Assembly: GCA_963752935.1 (NCBI GenBank) | Contig: CAVWAL010000022.1 | Span: 25,104 to 89,103, forward strand | From: RI-153 sp963752935 | GTDB lineage: Bacteria; Chloroflexota; Anaerolineae; Caldilineales; Caldilineaceae | Direction: 5' to 3' | Length of the DNA: 64,000 nt | Program-made: the position numbers and the translations under genes | The notes under the pieces: generated by a model | Database searches by the model: none | Told to the model about the DNA's origin: nothing | What the model saw: only the letters and a program-made list of their open reading frames with translations | Part shown: piece after piece, positions 36,064 to 43,854 of the stretch | How positions within the stretch are numbered: position 1 is the first letter of the stretch | Layout of the letters: every line of letters starts with the position of its first letter

Positions 36064-36737
36064 TAGCCGCCGCCTCCACTCGACGTGGACGTCGTGTATG
36101 TGCGCTTGAGCGTCTGCAACAGCACACGGCCAGGGCCGCTCAGTCGTGTCATAAAGATCCCTTCCCCGCCGAAGATCATCTTGCGGCAACCGCCTACGCC
36201 TTGAATGTCGTAATCGACCTGCGAGGAGAAAGCCGCCAGATTCCCTGTGCTGACCAGCACTTGCTCTCCCTCCCGCATCCGGCGATCATGGAAGTCTCCG
36301 CTGCCGTGGATCAGCACATGCCCCACCCCTGAAATCTGCTGCAAAAAGAGCCCGGCGCCGCCGAAGAGGGCCGCCCCAGCACGCCGCGCAACTGTCACCG
36401 TGATGTCGATGTCGCTGCCCCACGCCGCCAAGAATGAACCGCGTGTTGTCGTCACCGGGCCATCTTCTTGCAGATCCCACAACTCTAAATGACCGGGCGC
36501 GTTGGCCGCCAGGAGTGCATACTGATCGGGCTGTGTGCTTTCCAGGTAGCTGAGCGAGACCCCTTCTCCGGCTAACGAACGACGCACGGCGCCACCCAAT
36601 CCGCCCGGCAGGCGCAATGTCCACGTTAAACCGGGCGAGTAGGCCATCAGCGATCCTTTGCTTGCCCATACATACTCGCCCGGCTGAAAGTCGAAGCGTA
36701 CCGACTGTGCAATCTCACCGGAAAATTGGTACTGCAT
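36063..36737 (-). CDS. AIM24 family protein (TIGR00266-like)
   Basis: A 224-residue beta-rich protein of the AIM24/TIGR00266 family. It has PGEYVWASKGSLMAYSPGLTW near residue 18, glycine-rich GGLGGAVRRSLAGEG, GAALFGGAGLFLQQISGVGHVLIHGSG and a tail of four glycines. Bacterial members have no firm function; the mitochondrial relative affects membrane organisation. The start MQYQFSG has AAAGGAG upstream; an extension of 16 codons has no support. It is probably cytoplasmic. Confidence 0.87.
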   Translation of the reverse strand: MQYQFSGEIAQSVRFDFQPGEYVWASKGSLMAYSPGLTWTLRLPGGLGGAVRRSLAGEGVSLSYLESTQPDQYALLAANAPGHLELWDLQEDGPVTTTRGSFLAAWGSDIDITVTVARRAGAALFGGAGLFLQQISGVGHVLIHGSGDFHDRRMREGEQVLVSTGNLAAFSSQVDYDIQGVGGCRKMIFGGEGIFMTRLSGPGRVLLQTLKRTYTTSTSSGGGG

Positions 36738-36881
36738 TGAAATCTCCTTTGTGTGCTGAACTGGCTGATCCTGATGCATTCGCATCTCTCTACGCTACTG
36801 CATCCGGGCAGGTTTCATCGTTGGCGGCTCTATGGTACCCTGGACTGACATCGCAGAGTCACTTGTGTGGAGGATAGAAAA

Positions 36882-37235
36882 ATGTCTGAGAAAAAGAGCC
36901 GCCTCGTCTTTTCAACCGATCCCGACCCTGAGCCACAACCTGTCAAACCGCCCGACTTGCCAAAGAACCCGGCGGCGCCCTTCGCCATTCAAGGTGACCA
37001 GCCTGTACGCGTACGCCTGGAGCGCAAAGGACGCCGTGGTAAGTCGGTTTCGGTTATCGAAGGCGTTCTCAGTCCCAAATTGGGCAAAGAAGCGTTGCTC
37101 AAACATCTGAAAAACAAGCTAGGTAGCGGCGGCACCTTGCAAGGCGACCTTCTGGAGATCCAGGGCGATCAGCGCGATCGACTGGTGGAAGAACTCATTG
37201 AACTGGGGTACAAAGCCAAGAAGGCAGGCGGATGA
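36882..37235 (+). CDS. SUI1/eIF1-like translation factor (YciH-type)
   Basis: A 117-residue protein with a Pro-rich, charged N-terminus and a C-terminal SUI1 domain: VRVRLERKGRRGKSVSVIEGV, then LLKHLKNKLGSGGTLQGDLLEIQGDQRDRLVEELIELG. Bacterial YciH-like factors bind the small ribosomal subunit and affect start-codon fidelity. GGAGG lies 8 bases before the ATG at 36882, which settles the start over a GTG at 36867. It is a single gene, ended by the perfect 25-bp hairpin at 37255. Confidence 0.9.
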   Translation: MSEKKSRLVFSTDPDPEPQPVKPPDLPKNPAAPFAIQGDQPVRVRLERKGRRGKSVSVIEGVLSPKLGKEALLKHLKNKLGSGGTLQGDLLEIQGDQRDRLVEELIELGYKAKKAGG

Positions 37236-37254
37236 TGTAGAGGTGGTACCTGTT

Positions 37255-37312
37255 TGACTTCAGGGGCGGCGCACTGGTCGATGCATTGACCAGTGCGCCG
37301 CCCCTGAAGTCA
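37255..37312. terminator. Perfect 25-bp hairpin between convergent genes
   Basis: The arms 37255-37279 and 37288-37312 are exact reverse complements with an 8-base loop. It lies between the SUI1 gene and the GlgC-like gene on the opposite strand and probably ends both. No T-run follows. Confidence 0.75.
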
Positions 37313-37315
37313 CTC

Positions 37316-38578
37316 CTACCGCAGATCTACACCGATGGTGCGACCACTGCGGATCGTTTTGCTTTTGCCGAACGCTTGCGCGTCGCTAAAAGGATGGATG
37401 ACGACGTTGCGTCCAATCGTCAACCCTTCGGGCACGACCGATCCTTTGCCCAGCAGGGTGATGCCGGTATTCAAGCGTTCGGGCAGTTCGTTATTCGGCT
37501 TGTTGTCTTCGCCGTAGCCGACTCTGGCCCCGGCGCCGATTCTCACTTCTTTGTCTACAATACAACGTTCCACCACAGCCCCAGCTTCGACTATCGTGTC
37601 GCTGAGGAGCACACTGTCGCGCACCACCGCTCCTTCGGCCACGTAGACACCTGACGAAAGAACACTGCGCTCTACGATCCCATCGATGCGGCACCCGTTA
37701 GAGAGCAGCGTCCCATCGATGTCAGCCTTTGGGCCAAGTTTGACGGGCGCTCGCTCTTCGCTGCGCGTGTGGATCACCCACTCCGGATCGTAGAGATCCA
37801 TCGCCGGGTCCTCGGCCAACAGGTTCATATTGGCCTCCCAATAGGCCTGAATGGTACTGGCGTCGGCCCAATAGCTCTGGTAGATGAACGAGTGGACATG
37901 GCACTCGGGGTCGGCAACCACGGGCGGCAGCAGATCGCGCCCGAAGTCGTCGTAGTCAGTGCCATCGAGTTGCTGAATCAGAAACGATTTGTTGAAGATG
38001 TAGACCCCCATTGAGGCCAGATTCTTTTGACTGCGTCTCGGCTTCTCCTGAAAATCCACGATGCGACCATCGTTGCTGACCGAAACGATACCGAAGCGAT
38101 GCGTCTCGTGGAAAGTGACGCGGCGCACGGCGACCGTGATGTCCGCCCCAGAGCGTACATGCTCCTCAATGAACGGGCGGTAGTCCATGCGGTAGATGTG
38201 CTTGCCCGATAGGATCATGACCAGCTCTTCGGGCTGATCGCGCACAAAATCAAGGTTGCGGCGCACGGCGTCGGCCGATCCACGCTGCCAGTCGCCATAC
38301 TTTCCGCCGGTGTACGGCTGCAGAAGCCGCAGCCCACCGGCGGCGCGGTCCAGATCCCAGGGCTTGCCAATGCCGATGTGCTCGTTCAGGCTGCGCGGTC
38401 GATACTGAGTAAGGACAGCGACGTTGTATAGTTCGCTGTTGACACAGTTGCTCAACGAAAAGTCGATGAGCCGGAACTTTCCACCAAAAGGAACCGCCGG
38501 TTCTGCGCGGATCTCGGTAAGGGTGCTGAGATCTGGATTGTCGCCCCCGGCCATAATCATTGCAAATGCTTGAGCCAT
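37316..38578 (-). CDS. GlgD-like ADP-glucose pyrophosphorylase paralogue (probably non-catalytic)
   Basis: A 420-residue protein with the GlgC fold: an N-terminal nucleotidyltransferase domain and a C-terminal left-handed beta-helix. Key residues are changed: GGxGxRL is GGDNPDL (residues 11-17), AKPAV is AEPAV (Glu26), and the catalytic Asp of GDHIY is Lys126 (GKHIYRMDY). FQEKP, the sugar-phosphate site, remains. It resembles the GlgD role in Firmicutes, a regulatory partner of GlgC. GGGAG precedes the ATG. The catalytic paralogue lies just upstream on the same strand (34-base gap), so they are probably co-expressed and hetero-oligomeric. Confidence 0.85.
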   Translation of the reverse strand: MAQAFAMIMAGGDNPDLSTLTEIRAEPAVPFGGKFRLIDFSLSNCVNSELYNVAVLTQYRPRSLNEHIGIGKPWDLDRAAGGLRLLQPYTGGKYGDWQRGSADAVRRNLDFVRDQPEELVMILSGKHIYRMDYRPFIEEHVRSGADITVAVRRVTFHETHRFGIVSVSNDGRIVDFQEKPRRSQKNLASMGVYIFNKSFLIQQLDGTDYDDFGRDLLPPVVADPECHVHSFIYQSYWADASTIQAYWEANMNLLAEDPAMDLYDPEWVIHTRSEERAPVKLGPKADIDGTLLSNGCRIDGIVERSVLSSGVYVAEGAVVRDSVLLSDTIVEAGAVVERCIVDKEVRIGAGARVGYGEDNKPNNELPERLNTGITLLGKGSVVPEGLTIGRNVVIHPFSDAQAFGKSKTIRSGRTIGVDLR

Positions 38579-38612
38579 CAGATGCTCCCATTTTAAAGAT
38601 GCTGGTGATGTA

Positions 38613-39869
38613 CTAGATCGTCATCCCGTCTTTGACCTGCCCGTCAGCGGGAAAGTGCTCTTGTTCGCGATCGCTGTTGATCAACACATTGCAGCCAATC
38701 CGCACCCCGTCTGGGATAGTGGCGCTCTTGCCGATGACGGTGATCCCGGCAAAGAGCTTGTCGGGGAGGCGCTCGTTAGGCACGTCCGGATCGCCCACGC
38801 CAATTTGAACGCCGGCGCCAATCACAACTTGTTTGTCGATGACGGCCTTTTGCACGAGTGCGCCAGGCCCAATCCAGGTGTCATTCATGATGATGCTGTC
38901 TTCAACCACAGCGCCGGGGCTGACGTAGACACCGGGGCTAAGGACGCTGTTGATCACGGTGCCGCGCACCACACAGCCATTCGAAATCATGCTTTGCGTG
39001 ACATGTGCCTGCGGTCCATTTTTTACCGGTGGTCGTTCTTCCGAGCGGGTGAGGATAGGCCACTTCTCGCTGTACAGGTCGAGCGCAGGCTGCGACTGCA
39101 CAAGTTCCAGGTTCGTGGCCCAATAGGAATCCACCGTCCCCACATCCACCCAATAATCTTTGAACCGGTAGGCGACGATCGAATCTTCGGCCGCGAGCAT
39201 AGCCGGGATCACATGCTTGCCAAAGTCCGTGCGCGGTGACTGCTCGTTGCCTTCGCTCAGCCGCCGGATCAGCACATCCGCTTTGAAGACGTAGATTCCC
39301 ATCGATGCCAGATTGCCCTTGTCTCGATCTTTCGGCTTTTCAAAGAAGGCCGTAATGTGATCCTGTTCGTCCACCGTCATAATGCCGAAGCGGTTGGTCT
39401 CTTCGATGGGAACAGGCATCAAGGCGATGGTGAGATCTGCGTTGCGCTCCTGGTGATAGCGGAGCATAGGACGATAATCCATTTTGTAAATGTGATCGCC
39501 CGACAGAATGACCACTGTGTCGGCCTTCTGTTCCTTGATGTAGTTCAGGTTCTGATAGATGGCATCGGCTGTGCCTGCATACCAGATCTGTCCTCCGCGA
39601 CCCTGGTAGGGCTGAAGAATCCGTACACCTCCGCGCGCCCGGTCGAGATCCCAGGGCTTGCCAATGCCAATGTGTTCGTTGAGGCTGTGAGGACGATACT
39701 GGGTGAGGACGCCCACCGTGAAGATGTCACTGTTGACACAGTTGCTCAGGGTAAAGTCAATAATCCGGAACTTTCCGGCAAAGGGCACCGCGGGTTTAGC
39801 TCGTTTCTCTGAAAGAACCGTGAGCCGCGTGCCCTCACCGCCCGCCAGAATCATCGCAATCGTGGTCAT
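38613..39869 (-). CDS. glgC: Glucose-1-phosphate adenylyltransferase (catalytic)
   Basis: A 418-residue enzyme that makes ADP-glucose for glycogen. The motifs are intact: AGGEGTRLTVLSEKRAKPAVPF at residues 9-30, GDHIYKMDY with the catalytic Asp near residue 130, and FFEKP near 180, followed by hexapeptide repeats of the beta-helix. The start MTTIAMIL at 39869 is chosen because GlgC begins there and AGGAAAGAG lies upstream; the longer TTG ORF is spurious. It is the first gene of a likely two-gene glycogen operon with the GlgD-like paralogue. Confidence 0.94.
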   Translation of the reverse strand: MTTIAMILAGGEGTRLTVLSEKRAKPAVPFAGKFRIIDFTLSNCVNSDIFTVGVLTQYRPHSLNEHIGIGKPWDLDRARGGVRILQPYQGRGGQIWYAGTADAIYQNLNYIKEQKADTVVILSGDHIYKMDYRPMLRYHQERNADLTIALMPVPIEETNRFGIMTVDEQDHITAFFEKPKDRDKGNLASMGIYVFKADVLIRRLSEGNEQSPRTDFGKHVIPAMLAAEDSIVAYRFKDYWVDVGTVDSYWATNLELVQSQPALDLYSEKWPILTRSEERPPVKNGPQAHVTQSMISNGCVVRGTVINSVLSPGVYVSPGAVVEDSIIMNDTWIGPGALVQKAVIDKQVVIGAGVQIGVGDPDVPNERLPDKLFAGITVIGKSATIPDGVRIGCNVLINSDREQEHFPADGQVKDGMTI

Positions 39870-40361
39870 CGGACTTCTCTTTCCTGATCGTGGATGCGCA
39901 GGTCTTCCCTGATCGTGGATGCGCAGGGTCGAAAGACTTTGTCTTGAGCGCGTCTCAGGCAAGCGAGGAGCAAACTTTGGATCAAACAGAGTGGGCAAGG
40001 GGTCTCAGGTTGTTCTTGCCGTGTCGACGCGCGAATTGTCCGCAGATTCCAGAGTATCCTATCGTAAATGGTGTAGAAGTTCAACAGTCCTTCGCGATCT
40101 CTTCGCGATCTGCAGACGTATCGCATCTCACATTCTTTCGGCAAACCCAACGGGTTACCTACGATTTGACTGTGGTGAGCGCTAATTCGTTTTGAGTTTC
40201 CGCTAACCGGCTGTTATAATTTCATGCTGTGCAATTCCGTAAAGACATTGCTATATAATGACATGGCTTTGTAATGACAGAGCGCAAAGATAGAGCGTGT
40301 CATCTAATAAAAATTCGGCTGGGTACGGTTTATCTGGCTGACCAAACCTTAGGAGGAAAGC
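39870..40361. other. 492-base intergenic region with a short tandem repeat
   Basis: It holds a two-copy 25-bp direct repeat (CCTGATCGTGGATGCGCAGG at about 39883 and 39908) upstream of glgC, a short CTTCGCGATCT direct repeat near 40090, and the promoter of the next operon. Several ORFs of about 90-100 codons cross it on both strands, but none has recognisable similarity or a convincing ribosome site. Confidence 0.6.
40192..40220 (+). promoter_or_regulatory. Strong candidate promoter of the 40-42 kb operon
   Basis: TTGAGT (40192-40197) and TATAAT (40215-40220) are 17 bases apart, and the -10 is preceded by CTGT (near extended -10). A second TATAAT lies at 40254-40259 without a good -35. The transcript would have a leader of about 130 bases. 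Confidence 0.65.
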
Positions 40362-41954
40362 GTGCTGCAACGAAAAACCCAGACGGCTGCTTTCTGGCGC
40401 GATCAGTTTGAAATCAACGAAGAGGATCTGGATTTCTTCCATGATCTGATTCTCGATGCCACAGTCCCACTGACCACGGAGCAGCTTGCGCTGCGCGTCA
40501 TCCAGGAGTATCAACGGCGTGAGACCAGCCGCATGGAATCCGAGCTGTCCAAGGGGCGGATCTACCAGCCTGGCGACAGCTATGAAGTGGGCCAGACGCT
40601 GGTCTTCCCGGCCATCGACTTTGCTGTCGGTGAAGTTGTTGAAAAGCGCCGAGGACAGAATCCCGAGCACGGTGATTTTGATGTAGTAGGCGTCAAGTTT
40701 TCTGATGAAGAGAAATTGCGTGAGTTCGCTTCGCGCCTGCCGACGCCGCACCGTCTTAACCAACCCAATGGCCAGGGATTGTCTGAAGAGGGCGCCTTGC
40801 TCTCTGCCAGTGAAATCTACGATCTTTATCAAGACGAGATCGACGAGAGCATCCTGTATGCCCTTGAAGAAGGTTCACGCGCAGACGAGTTTGTGCAGGT
40901 GGATGATTATTGGCTGCTCGCCGATCAATTGGCCGAGCTGCATATCGGTCATCTCAACATTGCCGAAGCAATGATCGAGATGCAAGGACATCCGCTCTTG
41001 CCTCAAGAGATCCTGGCCGAACTTGATCTACCCGAGGATGTGTCGGAGCCTATGCGCGTGATCAGCCTCAACCACGGGCTGGGCAAAGACGAACGCTTTG
41101 ACAGAATTGTGAGCGGTGCTGAGCAGACCTGGTTCCTGACTCGTCTTGAACCTGAGGAAGCGCACCGTATCCCGCCGCTATTGCGACCCCATTCCCCGCG
41201 CTACAACCGCGCCCTACTCAGCGTGGAGTTGCTGCAAATCGAGTGGGAGCTGGACGACGAGTGGGGTGAAAGCGGCGTGGGCAGCGACGTGCCTTCAGTG
41301 GTGCCCAGCACCAGCTTTGCCCTCATCTATCCGCATCGGCGCTACGGAACGTTGCCTCTCAGCAGCCGAACGCGTAGTTTTTTCCCGATCAGCAGCCAGG
41401 GCCGATCGCTCGTCACAATTATCGACGGACGCTGGGGAAACCGCTACCAGGCATGGGTCGTCCATGAAGGTCGTTATGTATCGGGCATGCGCAAGTGGAT
41501 GGATGAACACTCCGTTCCGGTGGGCGCTCAGATCACGTTAGAGCGCAGCAGCAAGCCCAATGAGGTGGTCATCGACTACCGTCCGCGCCGCATGAAGCGC
41601 GAGTGGTCGCGTTTTGCCACCGCAAACCCCAAAACGGCATCGATCTCATTTGAGATGAACAAGATTCAGATCTCTTGTGAATATGATGATTACCTTGTCG
41701 TTTCGGCTGAAGATGAGAAAGCTATCGACGCGCTGCACGCCGAGGTCGAAAAACGCAATACCGATGTCGACGCCATCGTGGAAATGGTGGTGCCCGAGCT
41801 GACCAAACTCAGCCCACAAGGGACTGCCCACGCCAAGACGGTCTACAGCGCGGTGAACATGATCTATCGCTGCCCGCCTGGGCCGGTTTTCTACTCGTTG
41901 ATTAGCAATCGAACCTTCCAAGACACTGGTAGCGGTTATTTCGCACTCGCTTGA
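40362..41954 (+). CDS. Unknown 530-residue protein, first gene of a two-gene operon
   Basis: Begins with GTG and a perfect AGGAGG site. The N-terminal ~60 residues (DLDFFHDLILDATVPLTTEQLALRVIQ) look like a small helical winged-helix (HARE-HTH-like) domain, followed by a basic beta-strand region containing GDSYEVGQTLVFP and VVGVKF. The rest is soluble alpha/beta with two acidic stretches and a basic segment YRPRRMKREWSRF near residue 410. There is no signal peptide, membrane segment or known catalytic motif. From memory, similar proteins occur in other Chloroflexota genomes; I cannot confirm this. The HTH-like start suggests nucleic-acid contact, which is inference. Confidence 0.75.
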   Translation: MLQRKTQTAAFWRDQFEINEEDLDFFHDLILDATVPLTTEQLALRVIQEYQRRETSRMESELSKGRIYQPGDSYEVGQTLVFPAIDFAVGEVVEKRRGQNPEHGDFDVVGVKFSDEEKLREFASRLPTPHRLNQPNGQGLSEEGALLSASEIYDLYQDEIDESILYALEEGSRADEFVQVDDYWLLADQLAELHIGHLNIAEAMIEMQGHPLLPQEILAELDLPEDVSEPMRVISLNHGLGKDERFDRIVSGAEQTWFLTRLEPEEAHRIPPLLRPHSPRYNRALLSVELLQIEWELDDEWGESGVGSDVPSVVPSTSFALIYPHRRYGTLPLSSRTRSFFPISSQGRSLVTIIDGRWGNRYQAWVVHEGRYVSGMRKWMDEHSVPVGAQITLERSSKPNEVVIDYRPRRMKREWSRFATANPKTASISFEMNKIQISCEYDDYLVVSAEDEKAIDALHAEVEKRNTDVDAIVEMVVPELTKLSPQGTAHAKTVYSAVNMIYRCPPGPVFYSLISNRTFQDTGSGYFALA

Positions 41955-42011
41955 TCGACCAACGCAACGACGAATTTCAGGATAGAACCCTAAGAGATAG
42001 GAGTATCATAA

Positions 42012-42464
42012 ATGGCTGCTAACCCGAAGTCGGCGATCGCGTGGTTCCGCCCGACCGTCGACACCAAATTCCACATCGACTACAGTTGGTGGGAGGAAAG
42101 CGGCCGGGATTTTCGGCTCTACTTGCGCGATCAACTTTGTGCAGAATGTCGCGAACGCTTTTCTGATCACCGCAACACAGAAGACGTCGACTGGGTTGAC
42201 CCCGAAACAGGCGAAGTGCATCGCACCGATGCCTTATGGGAGTGTTTGCGCACGCGCTGCGCCAACGATCCGGACTATATCAACGAGCATCTGCCTTTGG
42301 CGTCGGCTTGTTTCAGAATTTTTTTGGCCAATGACAATACGGCACTGACCCCCACCGAACTGAATCAACTGATGCCGTGGCGCTCACCAGAAACGATCCT
42401 GCGCACCTTGGGCGGTCGTGAAGTCTACCTGGGGCTGCGTCCCTGGCGCGAGAATCGATCCTGA
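42012..42464 (+). CDS. Unknown 150-residue Cys-containing protein, second gene of the operon
   Basis: Begins 57 bases after the previous stop, with AGGAG upstream of its ATG. It contains LCAECRERF near residue 43 and a further Cys in CLRTRCAND near 78, which could form a small metal site, and many Trp/Arg residues (AWFRPTVDTKFHIDYSWWEESGRDFRLYLRD). There is no signal or membrane segment. I recognise no family. It is followed by a classic terminator at 42521, so the operon ends here. Its tight pairing with the 530-residue protein suggests a shared function. Confidence 0.75.
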   Translation: MAANPKSAIAWFRPTVDTKFHIDYSWWEESGRDFRLYLRDQLCAECRERFSDHRNTEDVDWVDPETGEVHRTDALWECLRTRCANDPDYINEHLPLASACFRIFLANDNTALTPTELNQLMPWRSPETILRTLGGREVYLGLRPWRENRS

Positions 42465-42520
42465 TCCCGCGTCTTGCCTGCGAGTGTTCTAGGGACAACA
42501 GGGTCAGTGAAAAAGTAGCC

Positions 42521-42555
42521 AAAAGAGGCCGAGACAACCGTCTCGGCCTCTTTTT
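42521..42555 (+). terminator. Rho-independent terminator of the unknown operon
   Basis: A perfect 15-bp stem AAAAGAGGCCGAGAC / GTCTCGGCCTCTTTT with loop AACC ends in TTTTT. It lies 57 bases after the stop of the 150-residue gene. Confidence 0.93.
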
Positions 42556-42656
42556 AGTACGCCCGCCAAGTGCGGCGCCTAGAAGCTAACTCTCACCTCA
42601 CAGGCCTTCGCAGTGGTGCTGGTCAAGATACCGACCCTTTCTCTATCCGCAAAAAT

Positions 42657-42688
42657 CAGCCCGCCGAGGACGTCTCCTCGGCGGGCTG
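42657..42688 (-). terminator. Rho-independent terminator of the Rpn-type gene
   Basis: A 14-bp stem (42657-42670 with 42675-42688, loop CGTC) is followed on the minus strand by ATTTTTG, 14 bases past the gene's stop. Confidence 0.88.
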
Positions 42689-42701
42689 GCTGCCTTGTGG
42701 G

Positions 42702-43685
42702 CTAGGGTGTCACGTCGTCGGGTGGAGGGGAAGTGAGGAGGGCGTTGAGTTCGTCCTGGCTGAGACCGGTCACCTCGGCGACGAGGACGGGATCGATGCC
42801 GCGGGCAAGCATGGTGCGAGCGGTCAGGCGGATGCCTTGTTCGATCCCTTGCTCGATCCCTTGCTCGATCCCTTTCTCGATCCCTTGCTCAATGCCCTTC
42901 TCGATGCCTTCCTCAAGCCCTTCCTGATACCATTGTTCTTGTTGTTTCTTGAAAGTGGTCTGCAACATGCCTTTGACCTCCTGTTCGGAACGGTAGACTT
43001 CGGCAAGCGAGGTGTAATCGTCGGGTGTGACGTAGCCGTGGATCGCCAGTTGTCTGTACCAGTTGAGGAAGAGCGAAACGGCCTGCTTGTCTTCTTCGCG
43101 CTGGAAGAGGGCCAGCAATTGCTCGCTCAACAGCTCAATCTCGGGCCTGGACTCGGCCAGGAAGAGCGTGGAGACGATGTTCTGAATGCCCAGCAACTGC
43201 TCCTGGCTGAACTCGTTGGCAGCCAGTTTGAAATAGCGAAAGCCGATGGCGTAGTCGCCCAGCTTCGGCTCTGGCTGGACCAACTCCGCCATGGTCTGCG
43301 CCGCCGACCAACGGTCGTCTCCATTATACAACAACAGCGGGAAGAGGGACGGCAGCGTTTTGGCCTCCTTGTGCTCCTGACGCCAGGCCATGTAGAAGTT
43401 GGTGATGTAGTTGAGCATGCGCAGTGCCATCCACGGGTCTACGGTGGACTGGAACTCGAGCAGGACGTAGACGTAGAGTTCGTCATCGCCATAGGGGAGC
43501 CGATAAATGAGGTCGCTCTCCGTGGTCTGGTACTCCTCAGAGACAAAGGACTTGTCCACGCGTTCGGCGCGCTCGAAGTCGAGTTGGGCCACCCAGGGTT
43601 GGGCCACAAAGGTCTCCATCAGTTGGCGAAAGATGGTACGATTCGAGAAGAGTATTTTGTAGCCGCTGTCGTGGACGTTGGTCAT
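42702..43685 (-). CDS. Rpn/YhgA-type PD-(D/E)XK nuclease-like protein
   Basis: A 327-residue protein of the recombination-promoting nuclease (Rpn)/putative transposase family. It starts HDSGYKILFSNRTIFRQLMETFV and holds the nuclease core SDLIYRLPYGDDELYVYVLLEFQST near residue 58 (Asp and E-x-Q). A C-terminal helix has seven near-repeats of a four-residue unit (EGIEKGIEQGIE). GGAGG precedes the ATG at 43685; an upstream extension is spurious. Such genes are often accessory and horizontally spread. A strong terminator follows. No transposon ends are seen. Confidence 0.85.
   Translation of the reverse strand: MTNVHDSGYKILFSNRTIFRQLMETFVAQPWVAQLDFERAERVDKSFVSEEYQTTESDLIYRLPYGDDELYVYVLLEFQSTVDPWMALRMLNYITNFYMAWRQEHKEAKTLPSLFPLLLYNGDDRWSAAQTMAELVQPEPKLGDYAIGFRYFKLAANEFSQEQLLGIQNIVSTLFLAESRPEIELLSEQLLALFQREEDKQAVSLFLNWYRQLAIHGYVTPDDYTSLAEVYRSEQEVKGMLQTTFKKQQEQWYQEGLEEGIEKGIEQGIEKGIEQGIEQGIEQGIRLTARTMLARGIDPVLVAEVTGLSQDELNALLTSPPPDDVTP
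42837..42920. repeat. 12-bp tandem repeat inside the Rpn-type gene
   Basis: About seven copies of a 12-bp unit (TTGCTCGATCCC and close variants) encode the EGIEKGIEQ helix on the minus strand. Copy changes keep the frame but change helix length. Confidence 0.85.
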
Positions 43686-43854
43686 GCTTGCCTCCTTGAC
43701 GGTAAGTCTACCCGAACGCCTGTTCTTGTCAAGTGGGTTGGTGGGCGTTGGCAGCAACCCCGAATTTGGACCGACAAGAGGATTTGTTATACTGCATAAA
43801 ATCTTACTCTTTGACGCAAGTTGCGGTATCAGCAGAAACGGTGATGCATCGCCC

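Noticed and set aside
39890..40195. ORF of 101 codons between glgC and the unknown operon
   Set aside because: It begins inside a 25-bp direct repeat, has no ribosome site and no domain. It probably reflects chance open frame.
42837..42920. Possible CRISPR-like or regulatory repeat array
   Set aside because: The unit is 12 bp with no spacers and lies in frame inside a coding gene. It is a coding tandem repeat.
42570..43799. Plus-strand ORF of 409 codons with LLDPLLDP repeats
   Set aside because: The repeats are the antisense reading of the 12-bp array that encodes EGIEKGIEQ in the Rpn-type gene.
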